DNA of 35,439 bases from Akkermansiaceae bacterium. Lineage in GTDB: Bacteria; Verrucomicrobiota; Verrucomicrobiia; Verrucomicrobiales; DEV007. The position numbers and the translations under genes are program-made. The notes beneath the pieces are model-generated. The model made no database searches, was not told the origin of the DNA, and saw only the letters and a program-made list of their open reading frames with translations. This document shows positions 21,682 to 30,866 of this stretch, one piece after another. Location of the stretch: contig JACKQE010000024.1 of NCBI GenBank assembly GCA_024233005.1, forward strand, positions 1-35,439. The letters are read 5' to 3'. How positions within the stretch are numbered: the stretch's first letter is position 1; the number at the start of each line of letters is the position of its first letter.

Positions 21682-24243
21682 ATGACCCTGTTCCGCCTCC
21701 TGCCTCTCCTGCTCCTCCCCCTTGGTGCCGTCGCGGCTCCGTCCTCGGCGCCCCCCAAAGCCCCGGAGGTTCCCGCTGATCTGCCGCCCCGCATCGAGAC
21801 GCTGATGCCGGGGGTGAAACTCACCCTGCTGGCGGAGAATCCGGACCTCGTGACCCCCACGGGGATCGATGTGGATGACCACGGGAACATCTGGCTGGTC
21901 TCCTGTCACACCCATTTCCGGCCCGAGGGGTATGCCGGTCCCGAACATGATGAGATCCTGGTGTTTGACAAGGACGGCAAACACCGCCGTGTTTTCTACA
22001 ACCGGACCGATGCCACGATGCACGTGGAAATCGGTCCCGAAGGCTGGGTCTATCTCGCCGAGCGCGACCGCATCCTCCGGGTCAAGGACACCGACGGCGA
22101 CGGGGTGGGGGACTTGGAGGAAAACCTCGCGGTGCTCGACACGCTGGCGGACTATCCGCACAATGGTCTCAGTGGCATGGCCTGGCATCCTGACGGAGGC
22201 TTGGTCTTTTCCTTGGGCGAGAATTTCGGAAAAGACTGGACCTTGACCTCCCGGGATGGCTCCCGGGTGAGCGGTCGCGGTGAGGGCGGGGTGTTTCGCT
22301 GCACCGCCGGGGGGACGAACCTGCGGCGCCTCGCGCGGGGTTTCTGGAACCCCTTCGGGCTGATGGTTCGCGCCGATGGCGAAATCTTCGCGGCGGAGAA
22401 CGATCCCGGCAGCCGACCACCGTGCCGCCTGCTGAGCATCGTGGAGGGGGCCGACTACGGATTTCAATGGGTCTACGGCAGCGCTCCGGTGCATCCGTTC
22501 GTGGCGTGGAATGGCGAACTGCGGGGCACCCTGGGGATGATCCATCCCAGTGGCGAAGGCCCCTGTGCCGTGGTCGAGCTGGGCGGCGGAGTGCTGATCC
22601 CCTCCTGGAGCGATCATCGGATCGACTACTACCCGCTGACGAGGAGAGGGGCGGGCTACACCTCCGAACGCACCGCCCTGGTGCGGGGGAGTGATTTCTT
22701 CCGGCCGACCGGTATGGCGGCCGGAAAGGATGGGGCTTTCTACGTGAATGATTGGGTCTTCAGCTCCTATCCGATCCACAAGCGCGGCCGTCTCTGGAAA
22801 CTGGAGATCGACCGGACCGCCGCGACCTGGGTCCAGCCGACTCCCGAGCCACTGAATGACGCCGCCCGGCTCGCCAAAGGCCTGCGCGATGGCACGGTTG
22901 CCAGGAGCGAACCGGAGCTGTTCGAGCTTGCCAAAGGCGGGGACGCCTACCTCTCCGACGCGGCTCTCACCGCCCTCGCCCGGCAGAGCGGCGCCTGGAC
23001 GGCGGAGTCCCTGCGGGCGCTGCCGGTCGCGGACCGGGTGTGGGCCTTGGTGGCGCTGCGTCGGGTCGACCTGAACGATGGGAAATGGGTGCGCGCGCTG
23101 ATCGATGATCCCGATCCGGAGATCCGCTTTGAATGCCTGCGCTGGATCGCCGATGCCGTCCTGACGGAATTCACCCCCGAGGCCCGCAAGCTGTTGGGCG
23201 ATGCCTCGCTCGATTACCGGTTGTTTGAAGCCGCGCTCGCCACCTGGAACACCCTGCGGGGGGAGCCCGGGGCCGGGGTGACCAATCCGGAAGTGCTCGT
23301 GGAACGAATCACCGATCCCACCACCCCGGCAAAGCTCAAAGGGTATGCCTTGCGGCTGGCTCCGGCCTTCCATCCCAAGCTCACCGTGGCCCTGCTGAAA
23401 GAACTGCTCACGGTGGGGGATCCCGTGCTGTCGCTCGAAACGGTGCGCACCCTCGGCGCCCGGGGCACCGAGGAGACCCGGGACATTCTGGCCGGATTGG
23501 CGGCGGATGAAGCCCGTCCCGCGGGCTTGCGGGCCGAAGCGGTGGCCGGCCTGGCCAGTTCGACCAAGCCACAACACGTGGCCCTGCTCGTCACCCTGGC
23601 CGGCCATGCTGACCGCGCGCTGCGGGACGAGGCCCTGCGGGGGCTGCGGTTGACTCCGCTGGAAGGCGAGGCCCGGATGGCGCTCCAGACCGCGGGACGG
23701 CAGCATCCGGAGTCTTCCGCACTGGTGAACGCGGTGCTCGACATCGGAACGGTGAACGCGGGACGTCCCGGGTTTGATGACACCGCGGCCTGGTTGCAGC
23801 GACTCGATGCCCTGCCGGGGCCGCCCGACGCCGAAGCCGGACGGCGCCTGTTCTTTCACAGCAAGATGGCCTACTGCGCCACCTGCCACCGCCACAGCGG
23901 GCGTGGCAATGTGGTCGGGCCGGACCTGAGCCTGATCGCACGGCAGGGAGACCGGGCCGCCCTCTTGCGGTCCATCCTCGAGCCGCACCGCGAGGTGGCG
24001 CCGCAGTTTTATCCGACCCAGCTCAAGCTGGCGGATGGCAGCGACTTCCTCGGGATCCTGCTGCGTTCCTCGAGCACCGAAGTTTTCCGCGATATCAGCG
24101 GCAAGGAGCGCACGTTCCAGCCAGCCGACATCGTGGAGCGGACCGAATTGAAGACCTCGCTGATGCCACCCGGCCTGGTGACCATGCTGACGGACGGGGA
24201 ACTGCGCGATCTGCTCGCCTTTTTGGGAGGTTCCGGAGGCTGA
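21682..24243 (+). CDS. PVC-type membrane-bound dehydrogenase with HEAT-like repeats and C-terminal cytochrome c
   Basis: 853 residues with a signal peptide ('LLPLLLLPLGAVAA'). The N-terminal half (about 35-380) is a six-bladed propeller of the sorbosone/glucose dehydrogenase type, TIGR02604-like, with 'GIDVDDHGNIWLVSCHTHF', a calcium-loop-like 'DTDGDGVGD' and 'ARGFWNPFGLMVRADGEIF'. Helical HEAT-like repeats fill about 390-690. The C-terminus is a TIGR02603-type heme domain with CATCH at residues 732-736 and a late Met ('LMPPGLVTMLT'). It should oxidise a sugar or alcohol outside the cytoplasm and pass electrons to its heme. It is a single gene, convergent with the regulator at 24277. A run of Gs sits one base before the ATG, too close for a normal Shine-Dalgarno. 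Confidence 0.92.
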   Translation: MTLFRLLPLLLLPLGAVAAPSSAPPKAPEVPADLPPRIETLMPGVKLTLLAENPDLVTPTGIDVDDHGNIWLVSCHTHFRPEGYAGPEHDEILVFDKDGKHRRVFYNRTDATMHVEIGPEGWVYLAERDRILRVKDTDGDGVGDLEENLAVLDTLADYPHNGLSGMAWHPDGGLVFSLGENFGKDWTLTSRDGSRVSGRGEGGVFRCTAGGTNLRRLARGFWNPFGLMVRADGEIFAAENDPGSRPPCRLLSIVEGADYGFQWVYGSAPVHPFVAWNGELRGTLGMIHPSGEGPCAVVELGGGVLIPSWSDHRIDYYPLTRRGAGYTSERTALVRGSDFFRPTGMAAGKDGAFYVNDWVFSSYPIHKRGRLWKLEIDRTAATWVQPTPEPLNDAARLAKGLRDGTVARSEPELFELAKGGDAYLSDAALTALARQSGAWTAESLRALPVADRVWALVALRRVDLNDGKWVRALIDDPDPEIRFECLRWIADAVLTEFTPEARKLLGDASLDYRLFEAALATWNTLRGEPGAGVTNPEVLVERITDPTTPAKLKGYALRLAPAFHPKLTVALLKELLTVGDPVLSLETVRTLGARGTEETRDILAGLAADEARPAGLRAEAVAGLASSTKPQHVALLVTLAGHADRALRDEALRGLRLTPLEGEARMALQTAGRQHPESSALVNAVLDIGTVNAGRPGFDDTAAWLQRLDALPGPPDAEAGRRLFFHSKMAYCATCHRHSGRGNVVGPDLSLIARQGDRAALLRSILEPHREVAPQFYPTQLKLADGSDFLGILLRSSSTEVFRDISGKERTFQPADIVERTELKTSLMPPGLVTMLTDGELRDLLAFLGGSGG

Positions 24244-24276
24244 CGGGGATGCCTGTCCCGCCGGTCCTGCCCGGGG

Positions 24277-25449
24277 TCATTTTTTCCGGAAAGCTCCCGG
24301 CGTCATGCCATACCGTTCGCGGAAGGCGGTCTGGAAATAACTGGCATGGATGAAACCGGTCTTTTCGGCGATGGCATCGAGCGTCAGGTCGGATTCCCGA
24401 AGGAGGTGTTCGACGTCGCGGAAACGGATGCGCAGAATCTCCTCCTTGGGGGTTCGCCGAATGGCGGCTTTCATGCGCCGCTCCAGAGTGCTGCGCGAGG
24501 TGTTCACGGCGGAGCAGAGGTCGTCGACCGTGAGCCCGAGAGTCGCCCGTTCGCGGATCAGCCGGCAGCAGTGGGCCACGAGAGCGTCGGTGATGACCAG
24601 GTCATCGGAGGATTTCCGGGTCAGGATGCCCCGGGGAGGCAGGAGCAGCGGTTCCCGGGGCGGGGATTCGCCGCGCATCAGGCGGTCAAGGAGTCGGGCG
24701 GCTTCGTAGCCGACCCGGGCGCCGTCCAGGCGCACGCTGGTGAGCGGCGGCGTGGCGAGGGTGCAGAGGGTTTCCTCATTTTCACAGCCGACCACGGCGA
24801 TTTCCTCCGGGACCGCGAGCCCGGCCCGCAGGCAGGCATCGAGGAGATGCACGCCGAGCTGGTCGTTCGCCGAAAAAATTCCCACCGGTTTGGGCAAGGC
24901 CCGGAGTCGGGCGATCAGTTGCGCCTGGGTCTTTTCCCAGTCCCGGGGACGGTCCGACTCCGTGATCGGCAGCTCGGCACAGGGGAACCCTTCGGCTTTC
25001 AACCGGGCGACAAAATTGCCGGTTCTCTCCAGGAAAAAGGTCTCGCTGCTGAGTCCGTGGACCGCAAAGTGCCGATAGCCCCGGTTCAGGAAATGTTCCG
25101 CCACGGCCTGGCCGATCAACCGGTTGTCCATGCCGACAAAAGGCCGGTGGTGGGGCAGGCTGGTGGAGCGCAGTTCCACCGCCGGGAGTCGTGTCGCGGC
25201 GACCGCGCGGTTCATCTCCGTCGTGAAGGTGCGCGTCAGGATCCCGTCACCATCCCAATGTTTCAACCAGGGGGGAGGGGAGGAATCCAGGGCCCGCAAT
25301 TCGATGAAGGTGGACCAGGGGCCTGCCTCGGCCACATAGCGCCGGACCCCCGCCAGCATTTCGCGGGTGTAGGAGCGGGTGGTCTCGATCAGGAGCGCGA
25401 CCCGCGGCATGCGCCGGTGGTGGGATGGCGTGCTGACGGAAAAGCTCAT
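24277..25449 (-). CDS. XylR-like transcription regulator (LacI-type sensor plus AraC HTH)
   Basis: 390 residues from the ATG at 25449; a TTG at 25473 would add eight residues. The N-terminal two thirds are a LacI/periplasmic-binding-like sensor ('RVALLIETTRSYTREMLAGVRRYV', 'GIFSANDQLGVHLLDACLRAGLAVPEEIAVVGCENE', 'LTSVRLDGARVGYEAARLLDRLM'). The C-terminal 100 residues hold the two AraC helix-turn-helices ('LTVDDLCSAVNTSRSTLERRM' and 'LDAIAEKTGFIHASYFQTAFRERYG'). This layout is that of E. coli XylR and the many sugar regulators of verrucomicrobia. It is divergent from the PfpI gene across 146 bases and probably controls the set of genes 25596-34527 in response to a sugar. Confidence 0.92.
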   Translation of the reverse strand: MSFSVSTPSHHRRMPRVALLIETTRSYTREMLAGVRRYVAEAGPWSTFIELRALDSSPPPWLKHWDGDGILTRTFTTEMNRAVAATRLPAVELRSTSLPHHRPFVGMDNRLIGQAVAEHFLNRGYRHFAVHGLSSETFFLERTGNFVARLKAEGFPCAELPITESDRPRDWEKTQAQLIARLRALPKPVGIFSANDQLGVHLLDACLRAGLAVPEEIAVVGCENEETLCTLATPPLTSVRLDGARVGYEAARLLDRLMRGESPPREPLLLPPRGILTRKSSDDLVITDALVAHCCRLIRERATLGLTVDDLCSAVNTSRSTLERRMKAAIRRTPKEEILRIRFRDVEHLLRESDLTLDAIAEKTGFIHASYFQTAFRERYGMTPGAFRKK

Positions 25450-25595
25450 GGCGGGTGGCTTCGGATTCCCCAAGCGGGGACTGGTCGATCCCGAAAGGCT
25501 CGTTTGTGATGCTCGGAAAATGACGGAAAAGCAAATGTTTTGTGCTCCAAGAACGCACTGTCCCTCCTCATTGGACGGGGTTAATATACAAGAGT
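25450..25595. promoter_or_regulatory. Divergent upstream region of regulator and PfpI operon
   Basis: 146 bases between two divergent starts. It is AT-richer than the coding flanks, with TTTGTGATGCTC near 25503 and TTTTGTGCTCC near 25537 as a loose direct repeat that could be a regulator site. TAATAT/TATACA near 25583-25590 could be a -10 element, with no good -35. The position makes an operator likely; the exact site is not decided by the sequence. Confidence 0.4.
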
Positions 25596-26177
25596 ATGAA
25601 TTCTCCTATCAAAGGCAAAGTCCTCATCGTTGTTGGTGATGCCACGGAAACCGTGGACACGCTCTATCCATTTTACCGCCTCATCGAGGGGGGGTATCAG
25701 CCGGTCGTCGCCGCGCCGGAAAAGCGCAGGTATCAGATGGTGCTGCATGAGGTCAAACCGGGCTGGACGATCACCAAGGAGTGGGAAGGCTACAGCATCG
25801 AGGCCGACATCACCTTTGCGGACATCAAGCCGGAAAAGTATGCCGGCATCTTTTTCAGCGGGGGCCGGGCCCCGGAATACATCCGCGAGGACGAGGACCT
25901 GCTCCGCATCACCCGGTGGTTCTGGGAAAACCAGCGGCCCATGGCCAGTGTCTGCCATGGCGTGGAAATCCCCGCCCGGGCCGGCATTGTCAACGGCCTG
26001 CGCATGGCCACGGTGGCCAAATGCAAATTCGATCTCGAAGTCTGCGGCGGCATTTATGTCAATGAAGCCTGCGTGATCGACCGCCACATGTTCAGCGGCC
26101 GGACCTACCACGACAGCGGGCGTTTCATCGGTCCCTGGATCGCGGCGCTGGATGCCTGGGTCGCTGACCATGCCTGA
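25596..26177 (+). CDS. DJ-1/PfpI-family protein
   Basis: 193 residues from the ATG at 25596. A Rossmann-like start ('GKVLIVVGDATETVDTLYPFYRL') leads to the nucleophile elbow 'MASVCHGVEI' with Cys120-His121, as in PfpI/DJ-1 proteins. 'FFSGGRAPEYIRED' is the usual loop that supplies a backbone oxyanion. Members are deglycases, glyoxalases or chaperone-like proteins. It is the first gene after the regulator and is 52 bases ahead of the TIM-barrel gene. Repair of sugar-derived aldehydes would fit an operon for sugar oxidation, but that is inference. Confidence 0.88.
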   Translation: MNSPIKGKVLIVVGDATETVDTLYPFYRLIEGGYQPVVAAPEKRRYQMVLHEVKPGWTITKEWEGYSIEADITFADIKPEKYAGIFFSGGRAPEYIREDEDLLRITRWFWENQRPMASVCHGVEIPARAGIVNGLRMATVAKCKFDLEVCGGIYVNEACVIDRHMFSGRTYHDSGRFIGPWIAALDAWVADHA

Positions 26178-26229
26178 CGGGTTGGTCCAGTCTGGAGCGG
26201 TCTCCCTCATCCCCATCCCCTACGACCCC

Positions 26230-27162
26230 ATGAATGCCAGTCGTCGCGACGTTCTCACCCTGATGGCCGGAAACGCCGCCGCCTCGATGGTCCCCCTGCG
26301 GACCTCGGCGGCCGCTTCGGCGCCGCTCACGTTGAACTATCTGCTGGCGTCGGCCCTCTATGGTGACATGAAGCTCGCCGAAGTGCTGCCCGAGGTGTCG
26401 CCCGCCGGTTGCGCCGGCCTCGACCTCTGGGGCAAACCGCACGCGACGCACCGTGAGGAGGTCGACGAGATGGGAGTGGACGCCTTCGAGGCGCTGCTCA
26501 AACAAAGCGGCGTCCCGCTTGTTTGTTCGACCCGTTATCCGCTTGGACCCTTCGGGTTGCAGCCCGAGATGCCCATGGTGAAGCGGCTCGGAGGCAAGCT
26601 CATCGTCTGCGCCTCCAAGGGACCGAAGGATGTCACCGGCGTGGAGGCCAAGGCCGGCATCAAGGAGTTCCTCGAATTGATGAAACCTCATGCCGATGCC
26701 GCCGCCGGCCACGGCATCACGATCGCGATTGAAAATCACGCCGGCGCACTGCTCGCCTCGCCGGACTCCCTCCGTTACTGGGCCGAGTTCAACACCCATC
26801 CCGCGCTTGGGGTCGCGTTGGCCCCGCATCATCTGCACGATCATGTCGACGACCTGCCGAAGCTGATTCGCGAACTTGGCGCGAAGAATCTGCCCTTTGT
26901 GTATTTCCAGGAATACGGCATCGGCAGCAAGCAACCCGTAGCCAAGGAAATCGAGCTGCAACAACTTCCCGGCTATGGCACGCTCGACTACCGGCCGATC
27001 TTGAAGGCGCTGCGCGAGGTGTCGTTTGAGGGCTTTGTCGAAATCTTCATGCATCCCACGCCCCGGGGGGCTCCCATCCTGCCGACTCCGGCTGAGATCA
27101 CGGCGGCGATCAACAGGTCCCGCGGCCACATCGAGGGGCTGCTCCAGGAGGTGAACGCGTGA
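26230..27162 (+). CDS. Tat-exported sugar phosphate isomerase/epimerase-like TIM barrel (AP-endonuclease 2 family)
   Basis: 310 residues from the ATG at 26230, after a C-rich leader. The N-terminus 'SRRDVLTLM' followed by an Ala-rich stretch is a Tat signal. The barrel strands carry 'GCAGLDLWGKP', 'GGKLIVCASKG', 'GITIAIENHAG' (Glu168 and His170, likely metal ligands), 'PALGVALAPHHLH' and 'FEGFVEIFMHP'. This is the xylose-isomerase-like family, often annotated IolE/IolI-like in PVC bacteria, where exported versions are common and of unknown substrate. The stop overlaps the start of the next gene (GTGA). Confidence 0.85.
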   Translation: MNASRRDVLTLMAGNAAASMVPLRTSAAASAPLTLNYLLASALYGDMKLAEVLPEVSPAGCAGLDLWGKPHATHREEVDEMGVDAFEALLKQSGVPLVCSTRYPLGPFGLQPEMPMVKRLGGKLIVCASKGPKDVTGVEAKAGIKEFLELMKPHADAAAGHGITIAIENHAGALLASPDSLRYWAEFNTHPALGVALAPHHLHDHVDDLPKLIRELGAKNLPFVYFQEYGIGSKQPVAKEIELQQLPGYGTLDYRPILKALREVSFEGFVEIFMHPTPRGAPILPTPAEITAAINRSRGHIEGLLQEVNA

Positions 27163-29253
27163 GGCGTCTTGGCCTTTTCACGCTCTGGCTGATGGCGGCG
27201 GGCGCGGTCGAGGCGGAGCCGCTCGTGACGGGCTACGAGCGTTTTCACGTCAAGGCGTCCTCTCCTGAGGCGGGGGGCTCTTTGTATTCGGAGTTGGGTT
27301 GCGCGAACTGTCACTACCACGGCCCCGGCTTGCCGGAGCGAAGTGGCCCGGTGCTGGCCGGGATCAAGGACCGGGCCAACGGGGAGTGGCTCGCGGCCTT
27401 TTTGGACGCACCCCAGCAGTCCAAGGCCGGCACCATGATGCCCGCTCTGTTCGAGGGACTTCCCGATACGGAAAAAGCGGCCCAGATCGAGTCGGTGGTT
27501 CATTACCTGATGTCCCTCAAGCCGGTTGGGAAAGCCGCCAAGCCCAAGGTGGGCAAGCATGCCAATGCGGAGCGGGGGAGCGCCCGGTATCACCAGGTCG
27601 GCTGTGTGGCCTGCCACGCTCCCACGCCCGACTTTCATCCCGCCGCAGGGGCCCCCAAACCGGAGGATTTCAGCAGCCGACCGGTTCCGTTTCCCGATCT
27701 CAAGGCCAAATACAGCCTGCTCAGCCTGGCCGCTTTCCTGGGAAATCCGGGTCCCGTGCGTCCCGATGGCCGCATGCCCGACCTTGGTCTGTCGGAGGAA
27801 GACTCGCTCGACATTGCCAGCCATCTGCTGGATTTCCGTGAGAGCGACCCTCGCGAGGCGGCGGCATTGGCGCCGTTCACGGTGAATGGGGAACTGGCAC
27901 AAAAAGGCGCCGCGGTGGCTGCCCGATTGAACTGTGTCGCCTGCCACCGCCTCACCGCGGAGGATCGACCGGTCGCGGTGGAAATCAAACAGCGGGAGCA
28001 ACCGGTCGGATGCCTGTCGGGAACGCCGGCGGCCAATCGGCCGCTCTATGAGTTGAGCGAAGATCAGCGGGCCGCGTTGGTGGCGTACGTCAAATTACCG
28101 GAACCTCCCGCCTTCACCGCAGCGCAACGGACGGATTTGACGCTGCAGGCCATGAACTGCCCCTGCGTGCCACGATCGCGATGGATGGCGTGGGCGGTCC
28201 GGATGCCGCGCGTGATCGCTTCTTCGCGGGGGACGAGGGCATCGCCGCCGCCGGGCGGTTGGCCCCGCTGCTCAAAGCGCATCGGGCGCAAGCTTCGTCC
28301 GGAATGGATGACCGGCGTTTCAAGGGGTCCCCATCGTGCCAGGCCGTATGTCCTCACCCGGATGCCGAAATATCCGACGCAAGCCGAAGGGTTGACGAAG
28401 CTCCTCACCGGAGACGGATCGCGAGAGCCTTCCGGCGATGGTCACCGGCGATCCGGAGGCCTGGCGCCAACTCGCCGGCGTCCTCGGGGGCATGAATTGC
28501 ATCACCTGCCACCGGTGGGGGACAAACCTTCCTCGGCATTCAGGCGCTCGACATCAGCGACCTGAACCAGCGGTTGAACCCCGAGTGGTTCCACGACTAC
28601 CTGTTGAATCCTGCCGGCTACCGCCCCGGCACGCTGATGCCGCCGCTCTGGCCGGGGGCAATCCTGAACAAGGACGTGCTCGGTGGCGACACTGAGAAAC
28701 AGATTGCCCTCGCTGTGGGCCTTCATTGAATCCTGGAAGGCCTTCCCGGCGGGTATCCGACCACGTCAGCGGCGCTTTCGAACTGATCCCCAAGACCGCC
28801 CCATCATCCAGCGCACCTTCTCCAACGAGGTCGGCACCCACGCCATCCTCGCCGGCTTTCCTGGACGCCTCAACGTGGCTTATGATGGAGAGCATGGCCG
28901 TCCTGCGCTCGCTTGAAGGGGCGTTTCTTCGATGCCTATTCGACTGGTTTGTCCGGGCCGCGCCTTCGAGGATCCGTTGGAAAGAAGTTCATGCCTCGCC
29001 GAAACTTTCCGGAAGCGAGTCCGGCGGTTTCCGCGGCTATCGTATCGACCGGGAAGGAATCCCACCTTCCTCATCACGGTGGACGGCGGCTGTCGAGGAT
29101 CACTACGCGGTCCACGAAGGCACGCTCCTCCGCACCGTGACCTGGCCTGCCGGATCGGCCGAACCGGCCTGGCAACATCCCGGGGGCCTGACCCTCGAAT
29201 CGGGGAAACCCGCCGGTCCCCATCAACGCGCTTTTATTTACTCATGGAAATGA
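27159..29253 (+). pseudogene. Multi-heme cytochrome c gene broken by many frameshifts
   Basis: The GTG at 27159 overlaps the previous stop. The first 334 codons are intact: a signal peptide, then CANCH (residues 48-52) and two CVACH motifs. From about 28160 the recognisable protein jumps between frames at least nine times without losing its family sequence. Examples are 'VGGPDAARDRFFAGDEG' (28180s), 'RARPYVLTRMPKYP' (28330-28370), 'GMNCITCHRWG' (28490-28520), 'NPEWFHDYLLNPAGYRPG' (28577-28630), 'LWAFIESWKAFP' (28713-28748), 'NEVGTHAILAGFPG' (28825-28866), 'GRFFDAYS' (28919-28942) and 'GTLLRTVTWP' (29119-29148). A fourth and a fifth heme motif are implied. It is either a recent pseudogene or a stretch with base-calling indels. 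Confidence 0.8.
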
Positions 29254-30764
29254 CCGTCTCCATCCGGCGCCGCGGGCCGATCTTTGGCTCCCTCGCCTTG
29301 CTGCTGCTGCTGCCTTGGTCTTTGTCCGGCATCGAGCCCGGCTACAAGGCCTTCGCCATTTACACCGCCTCGTCTCCCTCCAGTTCGCGTGACACCACGT
29401 GGAAGCCGGGCGATGGCGTGACGCTCGAAGTCAGCGGCATGACCTGGCTCGGTCCCGACCGCATCGGCGTGGCGGTTCGCAAGGGCGAGGTCTGGTTCAT
29501 CGATGGCGTGCTCGGGGACGATCCCGCCAAGATCACCTATCACCGGTTTGCCAGTGGTCTCCACGAGCCGCTGGGACTGCTGCAGGATGGCGACGGCTAT
29601 CTCGTCGTTCAGCGCACCGAGATGACGCGCCTTCGCGACACCGACGGCGACGGGGTGGCCGACGAATACCTGACCGCGGCCCGCGGCTGGAATGTGTCCG
29701 GCAACTATCATGGGTATGCCTACGGGCCCGAGCGCGACGGCCGGGGCAATCTCTGGGTGACGACCAATGTGGACATGGGAGAGCGGGCCAACAATCCCGC
29801 GCCATGGCGCGGCTGGGCTTTGATCGCCAACCCCGATGGCAGCGTCAGTCCGATGGCGGCGGGGCTGAGATCCCCCTGTGGCATGGGCGTCAATCTCGCG
29901 GGGGACATGTTCGTCTCGGATCAACAGGGAACCTGGGTTCCCACCACGCCGATTCATCATTTGAAAAAAGGCGTCTTTTTTACCAATCCGGAGGGAATCG
30001 CCGCCCAGGAGGCTCCCGGCTCCCCGCTCAAGCTTTCCCAACCCATTCCGGAAGGAAAAACCTATGCCGAAGCCGTCCGCGCCCTTCCCGAGATGGCGCC
30101 CCCCGCCGTGTGGCTGCCCTACAACAAGATGGGGCGCAGCGCCACGGACATTCAGGTCATCGACCAGGGCGGAAAGTTCGGCCCCTTCGATGGGCAACTC
30201 CTCGTCGGTGAGTTTACCAACTCAGGGGTCAACCGCGTGTTTTTGGAGAAAGTGGGGGGCGAGTATCAGGGCGCCTGTTTTCCCTTCCTCAGCGGGTTTC
30301 CCGCCGCGGTGGTGCGGCTCGCCTTTGCGCCGGACGGCAGCCTGTTTGTCGGCATGACCAATCGCGGCTGGTCTTCTTTGGGAAACCGCAGCTACGGCCT
30401 CGTCCGGGTGCGCCGGGAGGGCGACCTTCCGTTCGCCATTCGCGAAATGCGCGCCCGGTCGGATGGTTTTGACCTTGTCTTCACCGAGCCGGTCGATCCC
30501 AAAACGGCGGGCGACCCGGCCAGCTATGCGATGGAAAGCCACACCTATCTTTATTCCGGCGCCTATGGCAGTGACGAGATCGACAAAAAGGCGCACCCCA
30601 TCCAATCGGCGACGGTTGCGGACGATGGCCTGAGGGTGCGGTTGCAAGTCGGCGGACTCCGCGAGCTTTACGTGCACGCCCTCCGGGCCGAAGGACTGCG
30701 GTCCCGGAAAGGGCAGCCGCTCCGGTATCCGGACGCCTATTACACCCTGAACCGAATCCCCTGA
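29244..30764 (+). CDS. Beta-propeller dehydrogenase-like protein (PVC type)
   Basis: 506 residues from the ATG at 29244 (or 29250, two codons on); the frame is open further upstream but that part overlaps the broken cytochrome gene. A signal peptide ('SLALLLLLPWSLSG') is followed by propeller blades of the sorbosone dehydrogenase type: 'VSGMTWLGPDRIGVAVRKGEVW', 'HEPLGLLQDGDGYLVVQR' and the calcium-like loop 'DTDGDGVADEY'. Later blades include 'GPERDGRGNLWVTTNV' and 'LRSPCGMGVNLAGDMFVSDQQG'. Its C-terminus (about 420-506) is a beta-sandwich-like domain. No heme motif is present, so the adjacent cytochrome would be its natural electron acceptor; if that gene is dead the pair may be inactive. 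Confidence 0.83.
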   Translation: MEMTVSIRRRGPIFGSLALLLLLPWSLSGIEPGYKAFAIYTASSPSSSRDTTWKPGDGVTLEVSGMTWLGPDRIGVAVRKGEVWFIDGVLGDDPAKITYHRFASGLHEPLGLLQDGDGYLVVQRTEMTRLRDTDGDGVADEYLTAARGWNVSGNYHGYAYGPERDGRGNLWVTTNVDMGERANNPAPWRGWALIANPDGSVSPMAAGLRSPCGMGVNLAGDMFVSDQQGTWVPTTPIHHLKKGVFFTNPEGIAAQEAPGSPLKLSQPIPEGKTYAEAVRALPEMAPPAVWLPYNKMGRSATDIQVIDQGGKFGPFDGQLLVGEFTNSGVNRVFLEKVGGEYQGACFPFLSGFPAAVVRLAFAPDGSLFVGMTNRGWSSLGNRSYGLVRVRREGDLPFAIREMRARSDGFDLVFTEPVDPKTAGDPASYAMESHTYLYSGAYGSDEIDKKAHPIQSATVADDGLRVRLQVGGLRELYVHALRAEGLRSRKGQPLRYPDAYYTLNRIP

Positions 30765-30866
30765 GCCCGGGCCCCGGCATGGCTTTGACCGCGGGCAGGG
30801 CCGTCCCGTGAATCGGCCATTGTGCCGGCACGGCCTCATGGGCTTCAATGGACGGCATTCGTCCCC

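Noticed and set aside
21499..23988. An 829-codon open frame on the minus strand
   Set aside because: It is the antisense of the clear dehydrogenase/cytochrome gene and reads as Gly/Pro/Arg-rich shadow sequence.
28932..29243. N-terminal extension of the dehydrogenase-like gene to 28932
   Set aside because: The extension overlaps the broken cytochrome gene and carries fragments of that family; the signal peptide starts at 29244.
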